From assembly GCA_021846485.1 (NCBI GenBank), contig JAJZWW010000020.1:1-17069 (forward strand): 17,069 nucleotides of DNA, read 5' to 3'. Below are positions 7,840 through 16,000 of this stretch, in pieces (the stretch's first letter is position 1; each line of letters starts with the position of its first letter). Source of the stretch: Actinomycetes bacterium. Its GTDB lineage: Bacteria; Actinomycetota; Acidimicrobiia; Acidimicrobiales; Palsa-688. Both the position numbers and the translations under genes were made by a program. The notes beneath the pieces were generated by a model. The model had not been told where the DNA came from, ran no database searches, and was given only the letters and a program-made list of their open reading frames with translations.

Positions 7840-8391
7840 GTGACCGAACGCAGGCAAGCGACCGATGAGGAAGCCAAGGCGCTCGCGTCGTCGCTCCGGC
7901 TGAGGATCCTGCGCATCTGTCTCGACGAGCCTCGGACGAACAAGGAGATCGCCCGGCGCCTCGGCCGGGACCCGGCGAGCACCTTGCACCACGTCAGAAC
8001 CCTGCTCCGAACCGGTTTCTTGGCACCACAGAAGGAGAGGAGAGGTACCCGCGGCGCCCGTGAGGTCCCCTACCTGGCCACCAAGAAATCCTGGCAGCTC
8101 AGCACCCCGGCGAGCAGCCGACCCATGCTGGAGACGTTCCTGGACGAGCTCGCCCTCGTCCCCGCCGTGGAGATCGACACCACCAGGCTCGGACTGCGCC
8201 TGTCCTCCGCCGACATGAGCGACTTTCGAGCCAGGCTCCGCGAGCTGCTGGACGACTTCGCCGACCGGCAAGGCGACCCGTCAGCGCCGGCGTGGTCGAT
8301 CTTCATCGCGCTGCACCCCGACCCCAACCGGCCCTCTCCGGCTCAGAGCGACCCTGGCGCCGCCCCCGGACGACCTGCGACCAGGGACTAG
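7840..8391 (+). CDS. ArsR-like winged-helix transcriptional regulator (HTH_20 type)
   Basis: This encodes a 183-residue predicted repressor of the divergent MFS exporter. Residues 1-75 form the winged helix: ALASSLRLRILRICLDEPRTNKEIARRLGRDPASTLHHVRTLLRTGFL is the usual helix order, with STLHHVRTL as recognition helix and the wing at about 66-83 (KERRGTRGAREVPYLATKKSW). Residues 90-150 are helical and probably dimerise or sense a ligand; the tail is disordered and proline-rich. No metal-binding cysteines typical of true ArsR sensors are visible, so an organic ligand is more likely. GTG 7840 is the start used. The gene has more A/T at third codon positions (aga, cga, gca, cca, cgt, aaa) than polA or kdpD, hinting at recent transfer. 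Its TAG stop abuts the metE remnant's stop inside CTAGCTAG (8388-8395). Confidence 0.85.
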   Translation: MTERRQATDEEAKALASSLRLRILRICLDEPRTNKEIARRLGRDPASTLHHVRTLLRTGFLAPQKERRGTRGAREVPYLATKKSWQLSTPASSRPMLETFLDELALVPAVEIDTTRLGLRLSSADMSDFRARLRELLDDFADRQGDPSAPAWSIFIALHPDPNRPSPAQSDPGAAPGRPATRD

Positions 8392-8916
8392 CTAGGAGCC
8401 CCAGACGGCGGCCGCGGTGTCGACGACGAGGCGCAGCTTGGCGACCTGTTCGTCGAAGCTGAGGCGGTTTCCCTCCACGGTGGAGGAGAAGCCGCACTGC
8501 GGCGACAGGCACAGCTGCTCGAGGGGCACGTAGCGGGCGGCCTCGTCGATGCGCCTGGCCAGGTCGTCGGGCGACTCCAGCTCGCCCCGCTTGGTGGTGA
8601 CCAGGCCGAGCACGACCTGCTTGCCGGGACGCACGAAGCGGAGAGGGGAGAAGTCTCCGGAGCGGGCGTCGTCGTACTCGAGCAAAGAAGCTGTCGACGT
8701 CGAGCTCGTTGAACAGGGCCTCGGCCACGAAGTCCCAGCCTCCCTCGGCCGCCCAGTGGCTCTGGAAGTTCCCCCGGCAGGAGTGGGTGGTCACCGACAG
8801 GCCTGGGGGCCGGCCGGCGAGGGCGGCGTTGATCTGGCGGATGTAGCGCAGGTGCTGGTGCTCGGCGTCGTTGCCGCGCCCGGAGATCATTCGGCGCTGG
8901 TGCGGGTCGTCACGGG
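8392..8916 (-). pseudogene. MetE-like cobalamin-independent methionine synthase C-terminal remnant, frameshifted
   Basis: Only the last roughly 175 residues of a COG0620-type methyltransferase (usually about 370 residues) remain. Similarity begins at DDPHQRRMISGRGND (about 8911) and runs through TTHSCRGN, WDFVAEALFNELDVDSFF, then in another frame LEYDDARSGDFSPLRF, LGLVTTKRGELES and LCLSPQCGFSSTVEGN. The zinc ligands expected from MetE are all still visible: His and Cys of THSC, Glu of LEYDD, and Cys of SPQCGF. The frames join if one base at 8683-8686 is removed (the extra C at 8683 gives FFLEYDD). The entire N-terminal half is absent: upstream sequence is the end of the acyl-CoA dehydrogenase-like gene. 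No start codon with a ribosome site is evident. The remnant is non-functional as read. Confidence 0.85.
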
Positions 8917-9953
8917 CCCGACGGTAGCCCGGCGAGGGCGGCCAGCTGGGCTTCCCTGATCGCCTTCGTCTGGCCGAACACGAGGAGGAACATGGCGTCG
9001 CGGGCCAGGCGTTGGGCGTGGCTGGCCAGGTCGACCGAGCGACCCCCGCCCGCGGCCACCAGCGCGGCGGTGGCCCGCACGGCCAGGACGCTGGCAGCGG
9101 CGCGCGCCCCGGCGGTGTCCTCAGCGGCCGTCTCGTCGAGGGCCTTGCGAGCGGCGTCGACCTCATCGCCGAGCGCGCCGGAGCGCAGGAGGCGGGCGGC
9201 GCGGTCGGCGACGCCTACGGCGAGATAGCCGTTGGTGCGCAGGGAGAGCGAGTCCCGCCGGTACCACTCCTCGAAGGGCTCGACTGCCAGGACACGGCTG
9301 CCGGCGACGGCGTGGCCCTCGAGGCGCATGGTCACCGTGGCAGTGGCGGCCATGGCCGCCAGCTCCTGCGCCTCGACGGCGAGGGTGGCCGACGCGGTTG
9401 CGTCGACGAGGGCCCACACCAGGTCCTCGCCGCAGCGGGCGCCGACGAGCACCACCCCGATGCGGTCCCAGCCGGTCACCCACGGGGCCATCCCGCCGAG
9501 GAGCCAGCCCCCGTCGTCGCGCTCGGCGGTCATGGCCGGCGGGCCGGGCCGGCGCAGGGCGGCGTAGGCGATCCCGGCGCGCACCCTGCCGGCGCACATC
9601 GCCTTCAGCCAGCGGTCGCGCTGCTCGGGGCCCGACTCGGCCACGGCCCGCAGTGCGCTGTGGTGCTGTATCCATATGAAGGCGGTGCTGAGGCTGGCCC
9701 CGCCGAGGGCCTCGACGACGCGGCCGACGGTAACCGGGTCGGCGTCAAAGCCGCCGCAGCGGGCGGGACCGTACAGGCCGTAGAGGCCGGCGCTGGCGAG
9801 CAGGTCCAGGTAGCGGGCCGGCACCACCGCCGAGCGCTCGATGGCCAGGGCGTCGGGGAACAGCACGTCCTCGGCGATGGCGCGCGCCGTGGCCACCGGA
9901 TCTACGGCCCCCGCCGCGTTCGGCGGGGCCGACGGGTCGCGGGCACCGGCCAC
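8910..9953 (-). CDS. Acyl-CoA dehydrogenase-like flavoprotein
   Basis: This encodes 347 residues with acyl-CoA dehydrogenase architecture: helical N-terminus (YLDLLASAGLYGLYGPARCGGF), a substrate-cap region STAFIWIQHHSALRAVAESGPEQRDRWL, a central beta domain (APWVTGWDRIGVVLV), and a C-terminal four-helix bundle ending VFGQTKAIREAQLAAL. It is a little shorter than the usual 380-400 residues and does not show the E. coli/mammalian-type catalytic Glu segment near the end. It may therefore be a monooxygenase-like or otherwise divergent member that uses FAD or FMN on an unknown substrate. The start is GTG 9953, 6 nt after TAGCGT on the minus strand, so a leaderless message is predicted. Its end runs directly into the metE remnant. 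It is divergent from the broken methyltransferase. Confidence 0.85.
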   Translation of the reverse strand: MAGARDPSAPPNAAGAVDPVATARAIAEDVLFPDALAIERSAVVPARYLDLLASAGLYGLYGPARCGGFDADPVTVGRVVEALGGASLSTAFIWIQHHSALRAVAESGPEQRDRWLKAMCAGRVRAGIAYAALRRPGPPAMTAERDDGGWLLGGMAPWVTGWDRIGVVLVGARCGEDLVWALVDATASATLAVEAQELAAMAATATVTMRLEGHAVAGSRVLAVEPFEEWYRRDSLSLRTNGYLAVGVADRAARLLRSGALGDEVDAARKALDETAAEDTAGARAAASVLAVRATAALVAAGGGRSVDLASHAQRLARDAMFLLVFGQTKAIREAQLAALAGLPSGP

Positions 9954-9959
9954 CGTGCG

Positions 9960-9965
9960 ACGCTA
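9960..9965 (-). promoter_or_regulatory. -10 hexamer TAGCGT for the acyl-CoA dehydrogenase-like gene
   Basis: On the minus strand TAGCGT ends 6 nt before GTG 9953; no Shine-Dalgarno fits in that gap. It is divergent from TAGGTT at 9987-9992. Confidence 0.5.
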
Positions 9966-9986
9966 CCCCGCACCCGCACGGAGGCG

Positions 9987-9992
9987 TAGGTT
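9987..9992 (+). promoter_or_regulatory. -10 hexamer TAGGTT for the methyltransferase pseudogene
   Basis: TAGGTT ends 7 nt before GTG 10000. That GTG opens MEISGREFEWLAA, which suits the methyltransferase N-terminus but is in another frame from the rest of the gene. Confidence 0.45.
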
Positions 9993-9999
9993 CCCGGAG

Positions 10000-10715
10000 G
10001 TGGAGATCAGCGGGAGGGAGTTCGAGTGGCTGGCTGCCACGCCGGCGTCGCCTACCTGCGCTACTCGTTCACCCGGGGCACGGCCCAGGAGGTCGACTTC
10101 TTCGCCGGAGAGCTGGGCCTGCGCCCCGGCCAGCGCGTCCTCGACTTCGGTTGCGGGCCGGGACGCCACGCCCGCGCCATGGCTGACCTCGGCGTTGACG
10201 TCGTCGGCCTCGACCTGTCCCTCCCGTTCCTCCGCGCCGCCGGCGAGGGCATGTGAGTGCGTGCCGACGCGCGGCGATCGCCCTTTTCCCACCCCTGCTT
10301 CGACGCCGCCATCTGCCTGTGCCAGGGCGGCTTCGGGCTCCTCGGCGGCGACGGCGACGTCGAGGCCTTCGCCGCCCTGGCCTCCTGCCTGCGCCCCGGC
10401 GGCCGCCTGGCCCTGTCGGCCCTCTCGGCCTGTTTCGCCGTGCGCCACCTGGACGAGGGCGAGACCTTCGACCCGGGGGAGGGCGTCAGCCACGAGCTCG
10501 CGGTCGTCCGGGACCCCGACGGGCGGGAGGCGTCCTTTGGGCTGTGGACCACCTGCTTCACCCCCCGGGAGCTGCGGTTGCTCGCCTCCGGCGCCGGCCT
10601 CGAGGTCGACGGGCTGTGGTCGGTGCGCCCCGGAGAGTACGGGCGGCGGGTCCCGGACCTGGACCACCAGGAGTGGCTCCTCGTCGCCACACGGGGTCGC
10701 CGGCGGGGAGGGCCG
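10000..10715 (+). pseudogene. Class I SAM-dependent methyltransferase, disrupted
   Basis: The translation shows a Rossmann methyltransferase: YLRYSFTRGTAQEVDFF, then motif I VLDFGCGPGRHARAM, motif II VVGLDLS, then ADARRSPF...FDAAICLCQGGFGLLGG, LRPGGRLALSAL and WTTCFTPRELRLLASGAGL. A TGA at 10254-10256 cuts the frame between motif II and the acidic loop ADARR. The downstream half continues in exactly the same frame, so this is a point nonsense rather than a shift. The likely N-terminus MEISGREFEWLAA starts at GTG 10000 in another frame and would join with one base added near 10040-10050. Alternatively GTG 10026, with GGGAGGGAG at 10012-10020, is the start. The 3' half has no stop before rpsA and reads into it. 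About 235 residues were probably encoded originally. Confidence 0.8.
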
Positions 10716-10717
10716 TG

Positions 10718-10723
10718 TAGCAT
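10718..10723 (+). promoter_or_regulatory. -10 hexamer TAGCAT for rpsA
   Basis: TAGCAT is identical to the hexamers at dtxR, polA and the coiled-coil gene. It lies 79 nt before the rpsA ATG, predicting a leader of about 73 nt, unlike the leaderless genes around it. Confidence 0.55.
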
Positions 10724-10785
10724 TCCGGTCCGGCGAATGGCTCGCCGTCCGCCCCGCCACGACAGCCCGGTGGGGTGCCCGTCCG

Positions 10786-10802
10786 GAAAGAAGGCCGACC
10801 TC
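10786..10802 (+). promoter_or_regulatory. Ribosome binding site of rpsA
   Basis: The purine run GAAAGAAGG ends at 10794, 8 nt before ATG 10803. It decides the rpsA start within a frame that is open for a further 182 codons upstream. Confidence 0.65.
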
Positions 10803-12203
10803 ATGACCGATGTGACCACCCCCAGCGCCTCGCCCGAGATGGGCACCTTCGACGACGCGGGGGCCTACGTCCCCCGTCAGGTGGTGGCGGATGACCTCGA
10901 CGGCATGTCCCTGGAGGACGCGATCTCCGGCACGATCGTCGAGTTCGACGACGGCGACATCGTCGAGGGGACGGTCGTGAAGGTCGACAAGGACGAGGTC
11001 CTCTTGGACATCGGCTTCAAGTCGGAGGGCGTCATCCCCTCCCGGGAGCTGTCGATCCGCCACGACGTCGACCCCGGCGAGGTGGTCAGCCTGGGGGAGC
11101 ACATCGAGGCCCTCGTGCTGCAGAAGGAGGACAAGGAGGGGCGCCTGATCCTCTCCAAGAAGCGGGCCCAGTACGAGCGGGCCTGGGGCACGATCGAGGC
11201 GATCAAAGAGCGCGACGGCGTCGTCTCCGGCCCGGTCATCGAGGTGGTCAAGGGCGGCCTGATCCTCGACATCGGGCTGCGGGGCTTCCTGCCCGCCTCG
11301 CTCGTCGAGCTCCGCCGGGTCCGCGACCTGTTGCCCTATGTCGGCAAGACCCTCGACGCGAAGATCATCGAGCTCGACAAGAACCGCAACAACGTCGTCC
11401 TCTCCCGCCGGGCGTACCTGGAGGAGACCCAGAAGGAGCAGCGCGACGAGTTCCTCACCAACCTGAAGCCGGGGGAGGTCCGCCGTGGCGTGGTGTCCTC
11501 GGTGGTCAACTTCGGGGCGTTCGTCGACCTCGGCGGCATGGACGGGCTGATCCACGTCTCCGAGCTGTCCTGGAAGCACGTGGACCACCCCGCTTCGGTG
11601 ATCGCCGTCGGCGACGAGGTGGAGGTCCGGGTCTTGGACGTCGACCTGTCCCGGGAGCGGATCAGCCTGTCGTTGAAGGCCACCCAGCAGGACCCTTGGC
11701 AGGAGTTCGCCACCGCCCACCGGGTCGGCGAGCTGGTCTACGGCCGGGTGACCAAGCTCGTGCCCTTCGGCGCGTTCGTCCAGGTCGGCGAGGGCATCGA
11801 GGGCCTGGTGCACATCTCCGAGATGGCCGTTCACCACGTCGAGCTCCCCGAGCAGGTCGTCACCCCGGGGGAGGAGCTGTGGGTGAAGATCATCGACATC
11901 GACCTGCAGCGCCGGCGGATCAGCCTGTCGATCAAGCAGGCCGCCGAGGGCGGCGAGGTCGCCGCCGAGTACCGGGAGGCCTTCGGCGAGCACACCTACG
12001 ACGACCAGGGCAACTACGTCGGGCCGAGCTTCGCCGACTTCGAGCCGGAGTCCGAGGCCCAGGCCGCCTGGGCAGAGTACCTGGAGGGCACCACCACCAC
12101 CACCGCCGCCGCCGGCGGCGACTCGGAGCGGGGCTCCGGCGGTGACGGGCCGGTGTGGACCTCCGAGGCGCCCGACGAGGACCCGGCGCCCGACCAGGGG
12201 TAG
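10803..12203 (+). CDS. rpsA: 30S ribosomal protein S1 (RpsA)
   Basis: This encodes 466 residues, typical of actinobacterial S1, with four S1 RNA-binding domains at about 52-120, 138-204, 224-293 and 309-378. Conserved segments are EGTVVKVDKDEVLLDIGFKSEG, GLILDIGLRGFLPAS, VVNFGAFVDLGGMDGLIHVSELSW and LVPFGAFVQVGEGIEGLVHISEM. Domains 3 and 4 carry the complete nucleic-acid-binding faces. The N-terminus (SLEDAISGTIVEFDDGDIVEG) is the usual lead-in. The C-terminal tail from about 380 is acidic and low-complexity, with a Thr5-Ala3 stretch encoded by an ACC/GCC trinucleotide run at 12090-12115. The role is mRNA capture and translation initiation on the 30S subunit. The start ATG 10803 is chosen over upstream in-frame codons because of its ribosome site and the promoter at 10718. 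Confidence 0.97.
   Translation: MTDVTTPSASPEMGTFDDAGAYVPRQVVADDLDGMSLEDAISGTIVEFDDGDIVEGTVVKVDKDEVLLDIGFKSEGVIPSRELSIRHDVDPGEVVSLGEHIEALVLQKEDKEGRLILSKKRAQYERAWGTIEAIKERDGVVSGPVIEVVKGGLILDIGLRGFLPASLVELRRVRDLLPYVGKTLDAKIIELDKNRNNVVLSRRAYLEETQKEQRDEFLTNLKPGEVRRGVVSSVVNFGAFVDLGGMDGLIHVSELSWKHVDHPASVIAVGDEVEVRVLDVDLSRERISLSLKATQQDPWQEFATAHRVGELVYGRVTKLVPFGAFVQVGEGIEGLVHISEMAVHHVELPEQVVTPGEELWVKIIDIDLQRRRISLSIKQAAEGGEVAAEYREAFGEHTYDDQGNYVGPSFADFEPESEAQAAWAEYLEGTTTTTAAAGGDSERGSGGDGPVWTSEAPDEDPAPDQG
12090..12115 (+). repeat. ACC/GCC trinucleotide run in rpsA
   Basis: Five ACC units followed by GCC units encode Thr5-Ala3 in the disordered tail of S1. Being in-frame triplets, expansion or contraction would change tail length without a frameshift. 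Confidence 0.7.
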
Positions 12204-12235
12204 GTCGCTCCGGCGCCTCGATCCGTACTCGGCGC

Positions 12236-12957
<722 letters not shown>

Positions 12958-12961
<4 letters not shown>

Positions 12962-15600
12962 GGCTCGCCCCCTGGTTGCATGGCTGGCTCGCCCTGCGGG
13001 TCGAGGTCGGCCAGGAGGGAGGCCACGGGCTCGGACACCCGCAAGCGGACGACCATGGTGGCCCCCCCGCCGGGGGTCTCCTCGAGGGCCAGGTCGCCAC
13101 CCATGGCCTCCACGAAACCCTTGGCCACCGCCAAGCCGAGCCCTACGCCGCTCTTCCTGCCACGGTCGCCCAGGCGCTGGAAGGGCTGGAAGACCACCTC
13201 ACGCTCTCCGGGCGGGATCCCCGGTCCCTGGTCGACGACGCGCAGCTCGAGCCACCCGTCGGGCTGTCGGCCGGCGAGGACGCGTACCGGGCTGGCTTCG
13301 TCGGTCGCGGCGAGCGCGTTGTCGAGGAGGTTGGCGACCGCCCGCTCGAGCAGTGGCGCATCGGCGTCGACCGCCGGGAGGGTCTCGTCCACCTCGAGGT
13401 GCACCCGCTGTCCGCTCGTCGGGAGCGACGCCAGCGCCGAGGCGACCACCTCGTCGATCCCCACCGGGGCGCGGTGCACGACGAGCGAGCCGGTGCGCAG
13501 CCGGCTCATGTCGAGGAGGTTGCTCACGAGCGCGCTCAGGCGGTCGACCTCGGCGTCGATGGTCTCGAGGAGGGCTCGGGCGGCCGAGGGCTCCCAGACG
13601 ACGACGTCGGGGAGCAGGCTCGTGGCCGCCGCCTTGATCGACGCGAGCGGCGTCCGCAGATCATGGCTGACGGCGGCGAGCAGCGCGGTCCGGAGCTCGT
13701 TGGCCTTGGCCAGGGCCATTGCCTCGGAGGCCTGCACCTGGAGCTCCCGGTTGACCACGGCGACGGTCAAGTGGTCGACGAAGGTACCGAGTGCCTCGGT
13801 CTCGTCGCCACGCAGGCGTGGCGACGAGAGGGTGAGCACCCGGTGTTCGCCTACGGGGAAGCTGAGGGTCGCTTCCTCCGGGGTGGCGGGTGGGTCGGAG
13901 CCAGTGGCCACCTCCCGGGCCCACCCGCGCCCGTCGCGGCGGAGCACGGCGGCGCCGGTCACGAGGAACGTGCGGTAGATCTCCTCGACGAGCGCGGGGA
14001 GCGGATCGGGCTGCTCGAGCAGGGCGTTGGCTGCCCGGGCCAGCGCCGCCGCCTGCGAGCGGGTCCGACGGGCGTCCTCCGCTCGGCGAGCGGCCAGGTC
14101 CACGAAGATGGTGACTGCAGCCGCTACGGCGAGGAAGACGGCAAGGGTGACGGCGTCCGTGGGACTTGCGACGGCGGGGCCCGTTGCGTTTCGGCTCGAC
14201 AACCACTCGAGCAGCACGAAGCCGATGGCGCCGGCGAACATCCCCGGGAGGGCGCCGCCGATCGCCGCCGCTGCCACGACCGGGAGGAGGTAGACGAGCG
14301 AGACCGTCCCGAGCCCCAGGCCGCCCCCTGCGGCGGTGAGGACGGCGGTCATGGACGGGAGGACGACCAATGCGAGCAGCACTCCGATCAGCCGGCGCCT
14401 CCTGCTCAGTGAGGTGGTCCCGCCCGACCTCCGGTGGCTGGGGCTGGGACCTCCCGAGCGCCCCCGGCGCCTTCGGGTGGCCTCGGGCGCCGCTCCGGCC
14501 GACGGCGTCGGGAGCGGGGGGGAGATGACGTGCACGTCGAGGCTCTCGCCGGACCCGCGGAGGACCGCGTTGATCACCGACCCACCGCTCAGCCGAGCCC
14601 AGCGGTTGCGCCGGCTCCCGCCGACCACCAGCTGGGTAGCGCTCTCGGCCCGGGCGACCTGCAGCAACGCCTCGGCAACGTCGGAGCCGACCACCTCCCG
14701 GTACGCGCCACCCAACTGGGCGACGAGGGCCCGCTGCTCCTCCAGCTGGGATGGGGACCTGGCGGTGAGCCCGTCGTCGGAGACGACGTGCACGGCCACC
14801 AGCTCTCCCTTGGCGCGGCGGGCCATCCGAGCAGCCCGCCGTACGAGGTGCTCCCCGCTGGGAGCGCCGGTGAGGGCGACCAGTACCCGCTCGCGCGTCT
14901 CCCACGGGTCGTCGATGCCGTGACGCTGGCGGTAGCTCTGCAGCTGGTCCTCGACGCTGTCCGCCACCCACAGCAGGGACAGCTCGCGCAGCGCCACCAG
15001 GTTGCCGAAGCGGAAGTAGTTGGCGAGAGCGACGCCGACCCGGTCGGCGGCATAGATGTGGCCGTGCGCCATGCGCCGCCTCAAGGCCTCCGGGGTCATG
15101 TCGACCAGCTCGACCTGCTCCGCAGTGCGCACGAACGCATCGGGGACCGTCTCGCACTGCTGCACCCCGGTGATGGCGGCGACGACATCGTTGAGGGACT
15201 CCAGGTGCTCGATGTTGAGCGTCGAGACCACCGTGATCCCCGCCTCGAGGAGCACCTCGACGTCCTGCCAGCGCTTCGCACGCCCTGCCCCCGGGGCGTT
15301 GGTGTGCGCCAGGTCGTCCACCAGCGCTACCGCCGGTTGGCGGCACAGGACGGCGTCGACGTCCATCTCCGCCACCGTCGTTCCCCGATGGGCCGACAGT
15401 GCCAGCGGCACCACCTCGAGGTCGCCGAGCTGGGTGGCGGTGGCCGGCCTGCCGTGAGTCTCCACGCAGGCGACGACGACGTCCGTGCCGCGCTCGCGCC
15501 TGCGCCGACCCTCGCTGAGCATGGCGTAGGTCTTTCCGACGCCGGGAGCGGCGCCGAGGTAGACGCGGAGCGACCCTCGAGCCACACCATCAGACTCCAC
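12958..15600 (-). CDS. kdpD: KdpD osmosensitive/K+-responsive sensor histidine kinase
   Basis: This encodes 880 residues with complete KdpD architecture. The N-terminal KdpD ATP-binding domain spans about 8-225, with Walker A GAAPGVGKT at 16-24 and VALVDDLAHTNAPG at 91-104. A universal stress protein-like domain follows at about 237-360. After an Arg/Ser/Pro linker come four closely spaced membrane helices (about 403-503, DUF4118 type), then a GAF-like segment (about 515-625). HisKA has His646 in SHDLRTPL, and HATPase_c has NLLDNA (757-762), DQGPGIPPG and GVGLGLAV. In the family it responds to low K+ or c-di-AMP and phosphorylates or dephosphorylates KdpE. The start is GTG 15600, 6 nt after TAGTCT. 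A 15-bp tandem duplication also offers GTG 15585, which would drop five residues. Confidence 0.96.
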
Positions 15601-15611
15601 ACCATCAGACT
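15582..15611. repeat. Perfect 15-bp tandem duplication at the kdpD start
   Basis: CCACACCATCAGACT occurs twice head to tail (15582-15596 and 15597-15611). The copies carry equivalent GTG codons at 15600 and 15585, so the duplication adds exactly five codons in frame and leaves a second start. Confidence 0.85.
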
Positions 15612-15612
15612 A
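15607..15612 (-). promoter_or_regulatory. -10 hexamer TAGTCT for kdpDE
   Basis: On the minus strand TAGTCT ends 6 nt before GTG 15600, the same geometry as the other leaderless candidates. Its downstream part belongs to the tandem repeat; the second copy reads GAGTCT and should not function as a -10. Confidence 0.5.
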
Positions 15613-15775
15613 CCGAGGGCATGTGCGCCCCCCGAAAACAGAACATCAATTTCCTGCCCCTCCGCATGAACATGCCGTAAAACGACGAGCACCCGGACCG
15701 AACCACCGGTAGAACCACGGGGTGCCGGTGCCAGCGGTGGGTCGTCTGGCGTACCGGCGCCAGGAGGTGAACGCC
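15613..15775 (+). promoter_or_regulatory. kdp control region: AT-rich island and leader hairpins
   Basis: This is non-coding sequence between kdpD and the kdpA side. 15634-15683 is markedly AT-richer than the rest of the window (runs such as GAAAACAGAACATCAATTTC and GTAAAACGACG) and holds the inverted repeat GCATG-AA-CATGC (15664-15675); it is the most likely place for KdpE binding and the kdpA promoter. Downstream, CACCGG (15704-15709)/CCGGTG (15725-15730) and CTGGCG (15746-15751)/CGCCAG (15758-15763) could fold as hairpins in an RNA leader. I could not match it to a riboswitch class I know. Confidence 0.4.
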
Positions 15776-16000
15776 TTGACCCCTAGACCCAGATCAGTTG
15801 CGGGACCGGGAAGGACGGCACCGCGCTACGCCTCCGTCGGGGCGGTGGCCGCGACGGAACTGCGGGAAGTGGCGCCAGGGGCGGTCCCGGAGGTGCGCGG
15901 CACGCCCGGCCCCGCTCGTGCCGGCCGGTTCCTCGCCGGGCGACCCGAGATCGTCAACCCATCTACGAGCTCATCCACAGCCCCAGGAGTGAATAGTTGA
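15776..16000 (+). CDS. Possible small leader ORF coupled to kdpA
   Basis: This is a possible 74-residue protein starting at TTG 15776, 8 nt after a perfect AGGAGG (15762-15767). Its TGA (15998-16000) overlaps the kdpA TTG as TTGA, a usual sign of translational coupling. It occupies the position of kdpF but is not hydrophobic: the product (MTPRPRSVAGPGRTAPRY at its start) is basic and Pro/Gly/Ala-rich with no membrane helix. Third-position GC is high from about 15824 to 15960 but low at both ends, so only the middle looks coding. It may be a real small protein, a leader whose translation matters more than its product, or chance. The CGCCAG hairpin arm overlaps the ribosome site and could mask it. 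Confidence 0.33.
   Translation: MTPRPRSVAGPGRTAPRYASVGAVAATELREVAPGAVPEVRGTPGPARAGRFLAGRPEIVNPSTSSSTAPGVNS

Noticed and set aside
10254..10256. TGA as a selenocysteine codon
   Set aside because: The column is not a catalytic position in class I methyltransferases, no selenocysteine genes are seen here, and other damage in the same gene points to a simple nonsense mutation.
10257..12203. A genuine methyltransferase-S1 fusion protein
   Set aside because: rpsA has its own -10 element, ribosome site and normal S1 N-terminus at 10803, and the upstream half lacks its motif I because of the TGA.
15613..15775. c-di-AMP (ydaO) riboswitch upstream of kdpA
   Set aside because: I looked because this riboswitch controls K+ genes in other bacteria, but could not find its conserved core; the hairpins alone are not enough. 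A covariance-model search would settle it.
15776..16000. kdpF
   Set aside because: KdpF is a short, strongly hydrophobic peptide; none of the three frames ahead of kdpA encodes one.
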